DNA of 64,000 nucleotides from Acidimicrobiales bacterium (GCA_028285495.1 JANQPB010000001.1:62001-126000), one strand, 5' to 3'. Counted from the stretch's first letter, positions 51,099-61,114 are shown. Notes: generated from the sequence alone by a model not told the origin. Program-made: numbers and translations.

Positions 51099-52244
51099 GT
51101 GCCGACCCCGCTCCCCACTCCCGAGAAGACGCTGCTCACGCCGCCGGACGCCGTCGAGGTCCAGGCCACCACCGACGGCGTCCTGTCGGCCATCCAGCCG
51201 GATGGCGGCCCGACCGAGTTCCAGGCGCTGCTCATCGGCGCCGCCTTCGAGTCGCTGACCGGGCACGCACCGAGCACCGAGGACCGGCCCGTCGTGTCTG
51301 CGGTCGACTTCGCGGTCGGGATGGCCAACCGCAACGAGGCCTTCCGCAACCGGATCCTCCAGACCATGATCCTCGGCGCCCTCGTGCTGCGGCCGCTCCC
51401 GACCGAGGTGGCCGATCGCATCGAGGCGTTCAGCCGCGAGCTGTCGGTCGGCGACGGGATGCTGGCCGTGGCCAGGCGCTTCGCCGAGGGCGACCTCGGT
51501 CTCGCCGCCGTCGACTTCGACCGCAACGGCTACACGTCCGACTGGAGCGCCGAGCGCTCGGGGGCGCTGCACGCCAGCGCCGAGCTGACCGACGCCTGGC
51601 AGCAGTCGGTCGACGACGCCGAGCTGGCCGCCCGCTGGCACGCGCTGGCCGACCTGCCGGGCGACACGGTCGGCCGCAGGATCTGGGAGTTCTACCAGGC
51701 TCGGGGGTTCTCGTTCCCGGGCGAGCCCGGCTCGGCCCCACCGCTGCTGGCCCAGCACGACTGGGTGCACGTGCTGGCCGACTACGGCACCAAGGTCGAG
51801 TCGGAGCTCGAGGTGTTCGCCTTCATCGCCAGGGCGAACGACGACCCCCGGGGCTTCTCGTTGCTGGCCATGGTGGTGAGCCTGTTCGAGACCGGGTACC
51901 TGGAGACGGGGGCGGGCCTGTTCGAGGCCTTCCCCGGACAGTTGTCCCGTGACGGCATGGCGGTCCGCGTCGCCGACGCCCTTCGCCGGGGGGCCCTGAC
52001 CCATGGGTTCGACGGTGAGCCCGACATCGATTTCATGGGGCTCGACTGGTTCGCGGTGGCCGACCGACCGGTCGACGAGCTACGGCGGCAGCTCAACGTG
52101 GTCCCGAAGAGCGAGGGGGCGGAGGCCGCCGGGTCGGTCGGGCCGTGGTCGCCAGGCGGGATCAGCGAGTTCCAGTTCGCCTCGGCGTCGAAGCGGGCCG
52201 AGGAGCTCGGCGTCCCCTACGAGGCCAACGGAGCCACGCCCTAG
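51099..52244 (+). CDS. Coq4-like protein
   Basis: 381 residues from the GTG at 51099, which has GAGGA about 7 nt upstream; an ATG at 51042 would add 19 mostly Arg/Pro residues. The C-terminal half has HDWVHVLADYGTKVESELEV (about 220-240), matching the HDxxH metal-site and glycine-loop pattern of Coq4, a ubiquinone-biosynthesis protein. The first half (about 20-110, GPTEFQALLIGAAFESLTGH) is helical and unassigned. In an actinobacterium with menaquinone the role would differ. No membrane segment seen. Function is inferred from one motif, so it is tentative. Confidence 0.55.
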   Translation: MPTPLPTPEKTLLTPPDAVEVQATTDGVLSAIQPDGGPTEFQALLIGAAFESLTGHAPSTEDRPVVSAVDFAVGMANRNEAFRNRILQTMILGALVLRPLPTEVADRIEAFSRELSVGDGMLAVARRFAEGDLGLAAVDFDRNGYTSDWSAERSGALHASAELTDAWQQSVDDAELAARWHALADLPGDTVGRRIWEFYQARGFSFPGEPGSAPPLLAQHDWVHVLADYGTKVESELEVFAFIARANDDPRGFSLLAMVVSLFETGYLETGAGLFEAFPGQLSRDGMAVRVADALRRGALTHGFDGEPDIDFMGLDWFAVADRPVDELRRQLNVVPKSEGAEAAGSVGPWSPGGISEFQFASASKRAEELGVPYEANGATP

Positions 52245-52260
52245 CCACGCCGACCGAATC

Positions 52261-52283
52261 CTCGGGCCTCGGGAATGCCCGAG
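52261..52283 (+). terminator. Hairpin after the Coq4-like gene
   Basis: CTCGGGC (52261-52267) pairs perfectly with GCCCGAG (52277-52283), with a 9-nt loop, 17 bp past the stop. No T-tract. Confidence 0.5.
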
Positions 52284-52298
52284 TCGGCTCCGCCGTTT

Positions 52299-52325
52299 CA
52301 ATACACAACTGTACTGTTACTTAAC
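52299..52325 (+). promoter_or_regulatory. AT-rich promoter/operator before the DJ-1/PfpI gene
   Basis: CAATACACAACTGTACTGTTAC and the following TTAAC lie about 25 bp before the ATG. GTACTGT contains the reverse complement of the ACAGTAC seen at 49733. A regulator shared with the neighbouring genes is possible. Confidence 0.45.
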
Positions 52326-52345
52326 TTGCACTCGGAGGATTCGAG

Positions 52346-53092
52346 ATGACCGCATCGATCAGCATCGCCAACCCGCAACGGCCGAAGAGGGTCCTGCTCC
52401 TGGCGTCCAACCCGTCGGTCTCGGAGCAGACCGGTTGGCCAATCGGGTTCTGGTTGGCCGAGCTCACCCATCCGTACTGGGAGCTCACCGAGCACGGCTA
52501 CGAGGTCACGATCGCCAGCCCCGACGGCGGCGCCATCGTGCCGGACGCCTACAGCGACCCGGAGGACGACTCGGGCTACTCGGCCGACGACCTCATCAGC
52601 CTCGGCTTCACGCACAACCCGTCCACCGCGGCCCTCATCGAGCAGACGGTGCCACTGGCCGACGTCGACCTCGACGGGTTCGACGCCGTCTTCCTCGCCG
52701 GCGGTCAGGCCCCGATGTACACCTTCGTCGGCGACGAGCGGGTCCACCGTCTGGTCCGGGACAGCCTCGAGGCCGGCAAGCCGACCGCCGTGGTCTGCCA
52801 CGCCACCGCCGTCCTGTTGACGGCGACGACCAGCGAGGGAGCGCTGCTCGTCGGCGGCAAGACCTGGACCGGCTTCGCCGACGCCGAGGAGGCCGTCGCC
52901 GACGAGGCCGTCGGCCAGCGGATCCAGCCCTTCTGGATCGAAGAGGAGGCCCGGAAGCTGGAGGGCACCAACTTCATCGTCAACTCGCCGTTCCGCTCGT
53001 TCGCGGTTCGCGACGGGAACCTGATCACCGGGCAGCAGCAGTACTCGGGCGCGGCGGCGGCCCGCCTGATCATCGAGGCCCTCGGTGTCTGA
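52346..53092 (+). CDS. DJ-1/PfpI-family protein (Hsp31/glyoxalase III-like)
   Basis: 248 residues. The class I glutamine-amidotransferase-like fold starts RVLLLASNP and includes FDAVFLAGGQAPMYTF (112-127). The nucleophile elbow is AVVCHATAVLL with Cys151-His152, and Glu-rich helix LIEQ lies upstream. ASPDGGAIVPDAYS resembles the Hsp31/glyoxalase III branch, which removes methylglyoxal or repairs glycated proteins. A GGAGG-like ribosome site lies before the ATG. The ABM-like gene overlaps its end by 8 nt. Confidence 0.9.
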   Translation: MTASISIANPQRPKRVLLLASNPSVSEQTGWPIGFWLAELTHPYWELTEHGYEVTIASPDGGAIVPDAYSDPEDDSGYSADDLISLGFTHNPSTAALIEQTVPLADVDLDGFDAVFLAGGQAPMYTFVGDERVHRLVRDSLEAGKPTAVVCHATAVLLTATTSEGALLVGGKTWTGFADAEEAVADEAVGQRIQPFWIEEEARKLEGTNFIVNSPFRSFAVRDGNLITGQQQYSGAAAARLIIEALGV

Positions 53093-53699
53093 CCGCGAGG
53101 TGCCGACCGGCTCCGAGGGTGGCGACCCGGTCCACCGGCCGGACCGAACGGTCACCACCGTCGTGACCCGCACGGTGAAGCGAGATCGGCGGGGCGACTA
53201 CGAGGCCTGGCTCCATCGCCTGCTGGCCGAGGCCGAGCGGGTCGACGGCTACGCCGGGGCCGAGGTCCACCCGCCGGCCCCCGATGCGGACCCGGCGGTG
53301 TACACCAGCGTGTTCCGCTTCGACACCCTGGCCCAGCTCCGGGCGTTCGAGGCGAGCGAGCTGCGGCGACGGGCGATGGACGAGGTGTCGGACCTCGTCG
53401 AGACCGACGCCGTCTGGCGGACCCACACCGGCCTCGAGCTGTGGTTCGACCCACCGCCGGGCACGGTGGTGGCCCAGCCGGTTCGGTGGCGGATGGCGCT
53501 GCTCCTCGGTCTGGTGGTGTACGTGCTGGTGCTGGTGTTCGGGGCGGTGGCCTCGGCCACGATCGGTGGGTTGCCGTTCGCCCTCCGGCTGGCCCTGGTC
53601 ATCGCCGTCGAGATCACGCTGATGACCTACGTCATCCTGCCGTGGTCGACTCGCCGGCTGGCCCGCTGGATCTACCCGACGACGGCGACGGTGACCTGA
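53085..53699 (+). CDS. ABM-domain membrane protein
   Basis: 204 residues. An N-terminal antibiotic-biosynthesis-monooxygenase-like domain (about 22-115; TVVTRTVKRDRRGDYEAWLH and YTSVFRFDTLAQLRAFEASE) is followed by two membrane helices (about 137-158 and 165-188). This ABM-plus-two-helix layout is common in bacteria but of unknown function. It starts at a GTG overlapping the DJ-1/PfpI gene by 8 nt, so they are translationally coupled. Confidence 0.83.
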   Translation: MSDREVPTGSEGGDPVHRPDRTVTTVVTRTVKRDRRGDYEAWLHRLLAEAERVDGYAGAEVHPPAPDADPAVYTSVFRFDTLAQLRAFEASELRRRAMDEVSDLVETDAVWRTHTGLELWFDPPPGTVVAQPVRWRMALLLGLVVYVLVLVFGAVASATIGGLPFALRLALVIAVEITLMTYVILPWSTRRLARWIYPTTATVT

Positions 53700-53740
53700 T
53701 CGTCGGCGGCGCCGTCGGGGCGGCTGGCGACCGACCGGCG

Positions 53741-54631
53741 TCACCCCGAGTAGTCGGCCTCGAGCGACTGGATCTCGCCGACGCCGATCAGCTCGGTGAA
53801 GTCGGCGAACGCCGGGAGCGAGTCCTGAGCCACCATCGGGGTTCCGTGCTCCCGGATGCTGGCCAGCACGTGCTGCATCGCCTGGGTTGCGGCCAGCAGC
53901 GTCCCGATCGGCATGATGATCAGCCTGTAGCCGAGCTCGGCCAGGCGCTCGTGGGGCAGCGGCGGCGTCTTGCCCCCCTCGACCCAATTGAACACCAGCG
54001 GGATCCCGGCCAGCTCCTTGGCCACCAGCTCGATCTCGTCGACGCCGGTCAGGGCCTCGACGAAGAGGGCGTCGGCCCCGGCGGCGGCGAAGCGGTTGGC
54101 CCGGTCGAGGGCGTCGTCGAGCCCGTTCGGGGCCCGGGCGTCGGTGCGGGCCACGAGGACGAGGTCGGGGTTGGTCCTGGCGTCGACCGCGGCCCGGATC
54201 TTGGCCTCCATCTCCTCGGTCGCGACGACGGCCTTGCCGTCCATGTGTCCGCACTTCTTCGGCAGCACCTGGTCCTCCAGGTGGAGGCCGGCGACGCCGG
54301 ACCGCTCGTACTCCTGGACGGTGCGGACGACGTTGATCGGGTTGCCGTAGCCGGTGTCGGCGTCGGCCAGCACGGGGAGGTCGGTGGCGGCCACGATGCG
54401 GCGGGCGTTGTCGACCATCTCGCCGAGGCCGAGCAGACCGACGTCGGGCCGGCCGAGGAGGGAGGCCGCGGTACCGAAGCCCGTCATGTAGACCGCATCG
54501 AAGCCGGCCTGCTCGACGAGGCGGGCCCCGAGGGCGTCGTAGCAACCGGGGAGGAGGACCGGGTCGGGGCCGGCGAGCTGGCGGCGGAGGGCGGCGGGTC
54601 CATCGGGGCGGGTGCGGAGCAGGTCGGCCAT
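53741..54631 (-). CDS. Isocitrate lyase/PEP mutase-superfamily enzyme
   Basis: 296 residues. The TIM-barrel signatures are LLPGCYDALGARLVEQAGFD, LADADTGYGNPINVVRTVQE, the metal-site LEDQVLPKKCGHMDGK (the KKCGH loop carries the catalytic Cys) and LVARTDAR. This places it among 2-methylisocitrate lyase, oxaloacetate decarboxylase and phosphonopyruvate-type enzymes. The chosen ATG (MADLLRTRPDG) fits family length. It diverges from the isochorismatase gene with 113 bp between, so a metabolic link is possible but unproven. Confidence 0.9.
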   Translation of the reverse strand: MADLLRTRPDGPAALRRQLAGPDPVLLPGCYDALGARLVEQAGFDAVYMTGFGTAASLLGRPDVGLLGLGEMVDNARRIVAATDLPVLADADTGYGNPINVVRTVQEYERSGVAGLHLEDQVLPKKCGHMDGKAVVATEEMEAKIRAAVDARTNPDLVLVARTDARAPNGLDDALDRANRFAAAGADALFVEALTGVDEIELVAKELAGIPLVFNWVEGGKTPPLPHERLAELGYRLIIMPIGTLLAATQAMQHVLASIREHGTPMVAQDSLPAFADFTELIGVGEIQSLEADYSG

Positions 54632-54744
54632 GGCCCAAGCGTAGGTTGGCCGGGGCGACGGCCCGGAAACCGTCTCCGTGTCGTCTGGCCGCCCGGGAGA
54701 CCGGCCGGGCCTCGATCGAGCGCAACCCACTACGGTCTTCGGCC

Positions 54745-55380
54745 ATGGACGGTGAGACCGACAGCGAGCTGGCGGAAGACTACCGGGGGGCTGGGTTCAA
54801 CCGCCGGCTCGGGTTCGGTGAGCGGCCGGCCGTGGTCGTCGTCGACATGTGCCGGGCCTACTTCGAGCCGGACTCGCCGCTGTTCGCCGGCGTGCCCGAC
54901 GTGGCCGACCGCTGCCGGGACCTGGTGACCGCCGCCAGGTCCGCCGGGGTGCCGGTGCTGTGGACCCGGGTCGAGTTCGAGCCAGGCGGGGCCGATGGCG
55001 GCGTCTTCTACCGCAAGGTCAGGGCGCTCTCGGTCTTCGATCGTGGCGGACCGCTCGGTGACTGGCTCGATGGCCTGGCCCCCGAGCCAGGCGACGTCGT
55101 CGTCACCAAGCAGTACGCCTCGGCGTTCTTCGCCACCTCGCTGGCCTCCAGCCTGGTCAGCCTCGGCGTCGACACCACCGTCATCTGCGGCGTGTCCACC
55201 AGCGGCTGCGTGCGAGCAACCGCCCTCGATGCGTGCCAGCACGGCTTCGTGCCGATCGTGGTCGCGGAGGCCTGCGGCGACCGCAATCCCGACGTGCACC
55301 GGGCCAACCTGTTCGACCTCGACGCCAAGTACGCCGACGTCGAGCCGATCGAGACCGTGCTGGCCAACCTCGCATCCTGA
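54745..55380 (+). CDS. Isochorismatase-family cysteine hydrolase
   Basis: 211 residues. The catalytic triad is Asp34 in VVVDMCRAYF, Lys122 in VVTKQYASAFF and Cys155 in GVSTSGCVRATALDA. The sequence is close in style to N-carbamoylsarcosine amidase and RutB (ureidoacrylate amidohydrolase). It is followed within 50 bp by a RutA-like monooxygenase and a flavin reductase, so it may hydrolyse a ring-opened ureido product. TACGGT 8 nt before the ATG suggests a leaderless start for the operon. Confidence 0.88.
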   Translation: MDGETDSELAEDYRGAGFNRRLGFGERPAVVVVDMCRAYFEPDSPLFAGVPDVADRCRDLVTAARSAGVPVLWTRVEFEPGGADGGVFYRKVRALSVFDRGGPLGDWLDGLAPEPGDVVVTKQYASAFFATSLASSLVSLGVDTTVICGVSTSGCVRATALDACQHGFVPIVVAEACGDRNPDVHRANLFDLDAKYADVEPIETVLANLAS

Positions 55381-55429
55381 GTCGACCCCCGGCCCGGCAC
55401 CAGCCGACGGTGGCTGCTAGAACCACCGG

Positions 55430-56475
<1,046 letters not shown>

Positions 56476-56479
<4 letters not shown>

Positions 56480-56973
56480 GCGCCGGTCGGACGATCATCG
56501 CCCTGGTCGGCAACCCCAACCCGGGCGGACGCACCACCACGGTGGCCGAGGCCGTCGCCGGTGCCATCGCGGTGAACGACACGGACACGGTCGAGACCGT
56601 CGAGCTGGCCACCATCGCCCCCCACCTCTTCGAGTGGGGCAACGACGACGTGGCCGCGGTCAACGCCAGGGTCGGCGCAGCCGACGTCATCGTCGCCGCC
56701 TGCCCGACCTACAAGGCCACCTACACGGGCCTGCTGAAGGCGTTCCTCGACACCTACGGCAACGACGGCCTGGCCGGCTGCCTGGCGGTGCCGGTGATGG
56801 TCGGCGCCGCCCCCCAGCACGCCCTGGCCCCCGAGGTCCACCTGCGACCGCTGCTGGTCGAGCTCGGGGCCTCGGTGCCCAGCCGGGGCCTGTACGTGCT
56901 CGAATCGCAGATGGACGACCTGGACCGGGTGGTGGGCGACTGGGCGGACACCGCCCGACCGCTGCTGGCCTGA
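56476..56973 (+). CDS. NADPH-dependent FMN reductase
   Basis: 165 residues. Flavodoxin-like fold: IIALVGNPNPGGRTTTVAEA (phosphate-binding loop), ADVIVAACPTYKATYTGLLK and AFLDTYGNDGLAGCLAVPVM. Supplies FMNH2 to the RutA-like enzyme. It is coupled by an ATGA overlap. RutF, the E. coli counterpart, is a different fold (flavin reductase-like split barrel), so this cluster uses another reductase family. There is about 40 bp between its stop and the convergent Hsp70 gene. Confidence 0.9.
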
Positions 56974-57013
56974 CGCCACCGGCCACCGAAGGCTGGCGCC
57001 ACTCGATCGGCGA

Positions 57014-59416
57014 CTACTCGGGCAGGTCGAAGCAGTCGAAGACCGAGGCGTCGTCGAGGGCGTGGTCGTGGGTGGCCACGACCACGCAGAGCTGGGTCGC
57101 CCCGGAGGGCCGATCGCCGGGACCGTAGCCGGTGAACGGCGACGGCCCGTCGTAGAGGATCCACGGCCCCGTCCCCGGCTGGCCGGCGTTGGCCACGCCG
57201 ACGGTGTCGAAGAAGAAGTGCAGGTGGTGGGTGCTCGGGTCGCCGGAGATCACCGGCGCGAACGTGGTGGTGTAGGCGACGGCGTACCGGCCGCCGTCGA
57301 CCGTGATCCCCGTGATCGTGGCCGATCGACCGACGTCGGCGGCCGCCGTGGTCGTGGTGGTCTCGGCCGTTGTCGAGGTGGTCGTCTCCTCCTCGACCGC
57401 GGTCGTCGACGTCGTCTGCTCGGCCTGTCCGTCGTCGGCCTCGTCGGCCCCGACCGAGTCATCGGCAGCCGAGCCGTCGGCAACGGTTGCGGCCGGGGCG
57501 TTCGGGTCGTCGGCGACGGTCGATCCCGTCGCATCGGACTCGTCGTCGCCCTGACCGTCGCCACCGTCGGAGGCGACCCCCTGTCCGCCCCCGTCGGACC
57601 CCTGGGTGAGGGCCCACGCACCGCCGGCGATGAGGGCCAGGGTGATGATCGCGGCGACGGCCAGCAAGGCCGCTCGCCCTCGTTGGGGTGGCGGGCCCCC
57701 GTTGACCACCTGGCGGTGGTCGAAGGGCTTCGCCGGACCGCCCGGGACGGTCCCGGCGGCCGACCGCGGCGCCGACGACGGGGCGGCGAAGGCCTGGGGT
57801 CCCCGTTCCGTTGGCGCCATCGACGGCGACGGCACCGAACCGAACCCGCCGCCGGCCTCGGGCGCACCCTCGGAGACAGGCCGGGGCGCCGGCGGCGGTG
57901 TCGACACCGGTGACACCGTCGGCGGTGTCGCCGGGGCCTCGGCGTGGGCGGGAGCCGGCCGCCTGGTCAGGATGGCTTGCGGGCCGTCGCCGTCGCCGCT
58001 GGCCACCGGGACGAGCTGCGACTCGTCGGCGTCGGCCGATCCGGGGGACGGCGCGACGGTCCGAGGCGACGCCGACACCGGCGGGGCGGCCGCGCCGGCG
58101 ACCGGGGCGGCGCCGGCGGCGGGTGCGAGCGGCGAAGCGACCGGGTCGGCACCCGAGGTCGGCGTCCGGGTCGGGGCGGCACCCGGTGTGGAGCTCGGAG
58201 CAGTGTTCGCAACGGCCGCCGAGGAGGCCGACGGCGAGGCCCCCGGCGCCACCGGTACGTCGTCACCGGCCGCCCGCCCGGCGGCGATCGCCGCGCCGAG
58301 GGCGACGGTGTGCTTCGGATGCTGGTCGACGGCGATCGGTCGGCCGAGGTCGGCCCCCACCATCTCCGCGATCAGCGGCACCCGCGACGACCCACCGACC
58401 AGCAGGATCGCCGCCAGCTCATCGACCGCGACCCCGGAGCTGCGGATCGCCCGGCGCAGGGCATCGACCGTCTGCTGGAGCAGCGGTCGGATCATCGCCT
58501 CGAACTCGGACCGGGTGAGCCGGACCTCGGTCTGCAGGTTCGGCAGCACCACCGGGATCGACACGTCGGTGTCGGTCGACAGCGCCTCCTTCGCCTCGAC
58601 GCATTCCTGACGCAGCCGGGCGAGGGCCTGGACGACAACGCCGTCCTCGGGATCCAGCTCGCTCACCGCGCTCTCACACCACCGGATGGCGTGGTGGAAG
58701 ACCGCCTCGTCGAAGTCGATGCCGCCAAGTCGCTCGATCCCCTCGACGTCGCCGAGCACCTCGAAGCCGGGCCCGGCCCCGGCGCCGGCCGTCCCGGTTC
58801 GGCGCAGGACGGCGGCATCGAACGTGCCGCCGCCGAGGTCGTAGACGGCGACGGTCTGGCCCGGATCGAGTCGTTCGGTGGCGGCGTAGTGGATGGCGGC
58901 GGCCACCGGCTCGGTCAGCGTGGTGACGGGGCCGACCTCGGCCATCCGCACCGCCTGCTGCAACACGTCGATCTTGTAGTCGCCCCAGTTGGCGGGGTGG
59001 GTGACGGCGATCGAGGTCGGCGGCCCGCCCTGGCGCTCGACGACGGCGCCGGTGGCGAAGCGCAGCAGCTTGGCCAGCAACACATCGGCCGAGTACGGGG
59101 TCTGGCCGACCACCATCGGCGTCGAGTCGCCGACCCGGCGCTTGAACTCGCGCACCACCCTGGTCGGGTCGCTGAGGCCACGACGGGTGGCCGACTCGCC
59201 GTGCAGCACCTCGCCGTCGTCCTTGAAGAACAGGACCGACGGGACGACCGGGGCCCGGTCGCCCAGGGTCACGATCTCGGGCCGGCCGTGACGCAGGATG
59301 CCGGCGGCCACGTAGGTGGTCCCGAGATCGATGCCGAGGTGGTAGGCCGCCGACCCGCGGCCGGCGCCACCGGTGATGGCACCGCTCGACCCCTGGTTCG
59401 CTCCTGTGCTCGACAC
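57014..59416 (-). CDS. Membrane-anchored Hsp70-family protein with extracellular domain
   Basis: 800 residues from GTG, with an AAGGGAG ribosome site. Residues about 25-395 form an Hsp70/actin-fold ATPase: GIDLGTTYVAAGIL, AVYDLGGGTFDAAVL and AILLVGGSSRVPLIAEM. No canonical Hsp70 substrate-binding domain follows. Instead come a Pro/Ala/Ser/Thr-rich linker (about 400-565), a membrane helix (about 580-598, LLAVAAIITLALIAGGAWAL), an acidic Thr-rich spacer and a C-terminal ectodomain (about 695-800; THHLHFFFDTVGVANAGQPG, ATQLCVVVATHDHALDD) with two Cys. It diverges from the IniB/IniA/IniC-like operon. It probably couples ATP state to an extracellular or envelope partner. Confidence 0.87.
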   Translation of the reverse strand: MSSTGANQGSSGAITGGAGRGSAAYHLGIDLGTTYVAAGILRHGRPEIVTLGDRAPVVPSVLFFKDDGEVLHGESATRRGLSDPTRVVREFKRRVGDSTPMVVGQTPYSADVLLAKLLRFATGAVVERQGGPPTSIAVTHPANWGDYKIDVLQQAVRMAEVGPVTTLTEPVAAAIHYAATERLDPGQTVAVYDLGGGTFDAAVLRRTGTAGAGAGPGFEVLGDVEGIERLGGIDFDEAVFHHAIRWCESAVSELDPEDGVVVQALARLRQECVEAKEALSTDTDVSIPVVLPNLQTEVRLTRSEFEAMIRPLLQQTVDALRRAIRSSGVAVDELAAILLVGGSSRVPLIAEMVGADLGRPIAVDQHPKHTVALGAAIAAGRAAGDDVPVAPGASPSASSAAVANTAPSSTPGAAPTRTPTSGADPVASPLAPAAGAAPVAGAAAPPVSASPRTVAPSPGSADADESQLVPVASGDGDGPQAILTRRPAPAHAEAPATPPTVSPVSTPPPAPRPVSEGAPEAGGGFGSVPSPSMAPTERGPQAFAAPSSAPRSAAGTVPGGPAKPFDHRQVVNGGPPPQRGRAALLAVAAIITLALIAGGAWALTQGSDGGGQGVASDGGDGQGDDESDATGSTVADDPNAPAATVADGSAADDSVGADEADDGQAEQTTSTTAVEEETTTSTTAETTTTTAAADVGRSATITGITVDGGRYAVAYTTTFAPVISGDPSTHHLHFFFDTVGVANAGQPGTGPWILYDGPSPFTGYGPGDRPSGATQLCVVVATHDHALDDASVFDCFDLPE

Positions 59417-59656
59417 GGCCGACTCCCTTCTCGAACGGGATGACGATGCACCCCGGCCATCTCACGACTGGCCGCGCTCGGCCACTGATACGTGATCTAG
59501 ACGAGTTCGTCGGAGTTGGGCATACCCATTCCCGATTTGGGTAGGGGGTACTCATGCCGGCTCCTGGCCGAGCGATCAGTGTCTGTCGGCATGGAGCCGT
59601 CGCTCGACGGTGGGAACCGGTCGGAGAGCCCGATCGCCTCGAGAAAGGAGATCCCC
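59417..59656. promoter_or_regulatory. Divergent Hsp70/ini-like promoter region
   Basis: 240 bp. TACCCA (59523-59528) and TGGGTA (59538-59543) form a 6-9-6 inverted repeat, a possible operator about 115 bp before the IniB-like GTG. GAAAGGAG (59643-59650) is the IniB ribosome site. No promoter could be assigned with certainty. Confidence 0.42.
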
Positions 59657-61114
59657 GTGTCCATGCTGCAAGACTTCTACAACTTTCTCAGCGAGTACTT
59701 CCAGGAGGGTCAGCCCGCCGACGCCCAGGCGCTCAAGGACCGGATGGTCGAGGAGGGCTTCGAGGAGGTGACCGCCTACGACGTCCGCGAGGCGGTGACC
59801 CTCATGTACGACGAGGGCGACGTGTTCACCAACGAGCAGTCGTCGGTCCTCGAGGCCTACTCGGGTGGCAACACCGTCGACCAGAGCTTCAACGCCTCCA
59901 ACTTCGGCAACGTGTCGACCGGCGGCACCGGGGCCTCGGCCACCACGACCGGTGCGGCCTCCAGCTCGACCGGCGCCGGGACGGCGACGGTGGCCCCGAC
60001 GACGACCGCCGCCCCGGCCTCCACCGCGCCCCCGCCCCCGCCCATGGACCCGAAGGACGGCTACAGCGACCTCGACGCCGCCGTCGAGCAGATCGTCTAC
60101 GTCACCAACATCACCAACAACACCACGAACAACACCACGACGATCAACGACAACGACGTATTTGAGGACAACGACACCATCGTCGACAACTCGGTCAACC
60201 AGACGATCCTGGCCGACGGCGACGTCACCCAGACCTTCGACCAGGACACGATCAGCCAGACCGGCGACAACAGCGTGGCCAACACCGGTGAGATCATCGA
60301 CTCGAACGTGGTCGGCGGCGACGTCGACGGCGTGCTGGCCGACGACATCTCCGACAGCACGGTCAACACCGGCGACGTCGGGGGCAGCGTGACCGGCGAC
60401 ATCACTGACTCCGAGGTGGTCGGCGGCGACAACGCCGGCATCGTCGGCGACACCGAGGGCTCGGCCGTCGTCGGCGACGACAACGAGACCACCTCGCTCA
60501 TCGACTCCGACAACAACGCCGTCGGCGACGGTGCGCTCTCGATCGACGGCAACAACAACGCCGTCGGCGACAATGCCACCGCCAACGACGTCGACGGTGA
60601 CGGCAACGCAGTCGGGGCCGGCGCCACCGCCGTCAACGTCGACGCCAACAACGGCGTGATCGGGGCCGGCGACGGCGACGTCGAGGCGATCGTCGGTTCG
60701 GAGACCACCGGCACCAACTTCGGCGACGGGGCCGGCGACACCATCGGCATCAGCGACTCCGACGCCGACGGGGTCGCCTTCGGCGACGGCGACGCCACCA
60801 GCGTCGACGTCTCGGGCACCGTCCAGGGCTCGGCCATCCAGACGGGTGACGGAGGTGGGGCCAGCGGCAACTTCGACGCCTCGACCACCACCAACACCAC
60901 GACGACCACGACGACGACGAACACCACCAACGTCAACGAGGACAACGACACCACCACGACGACGACCACGACGACCGAGGACATCGACATCGTCGAGAAC
61001 AACACGATCGACGCCACCCAGGCCGACATCACCGGTGACGTCGGCATCGACAACGACAGCGGTCTCGTCGACGACGGGGCGGACGACGGCAGCGACGCCC
61101 TGCTCGAGACCTGA
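59657..61114 (+). CDS. IniB-like N-terminal domain with long Asp/Asn/Gly-rich repeat region
   Basis: 485 residues from GTG (GAAAGGAG 6 nt upstream; an ATG two codons later is less well placed). Residues about 1-65 form a helical domain (MLQDFYNFLSEYFQEGQPAD, VTAYDVREAVTLMYDEGD) resembling the IniB N-terminal domain. After an Ala/Thr/Pro linker, residues about 140-485 are repeats of GDxxNxVGDGA, DNxVxNT-type units and Thr/Asn tracts, almost lacking Arg, Lys and Cys. No signal peptide is seen. The repeats look like a beta-solenoid or disordered scaffold. It heads an operon with two dynamin-like GTPases, as in mycobacterial iniBAC. Confidence 0.8.
   Translation: MSMLQDFYNFLSEYFQEGQPADAQALKDRMVEEGFEEVTAYDVREAVTLMYDEGDVFTNEQSSVLEAYSGGNTVDQSFNASNFGNVSTGGTGASATTTGAASSSTGAGTATVAPTTTAAPASTAPPPPPMDPKDGYSDLDAAVEQIVYVTNITNNTTNNTTTINDNDVFEDNDTIVDNSVNQTILADGDVTQTFDQDTISQTGDNSVANTGEIIDSNVVGGDVDGVLADDISDSTVNTGDVGGSVTGDITDSEVVGGDNAGIVGDTEGSAVVGDDNETTSLIDSDNNAVGDGALSIDGNNNAVGDNATANDVDGDGNAVGAGATAVNVDANNGVIGAGDGDVEAIVGSETTGTNFGDGAGDTIGISDSDADGVAFGDGDATSVDVSGTVQGSAIQTGDGGGASGNFDASTTTNTTTTTTTTNTTNVNEDNDTTTTTTTTTEDIDIVENNTIDATQADITGDVGIDNDSGLVDDGADDGSDALLET

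Noticed and set aside
60890..60985. Runs of ACGACGACC-type triplets in the IniB-like gene as a possible microsatellite or array.
   Set aside because: They stay in frame as Thr/Asn codons and belong to the protein's repeat region. There are no spacers, so this is not a CRISPR.
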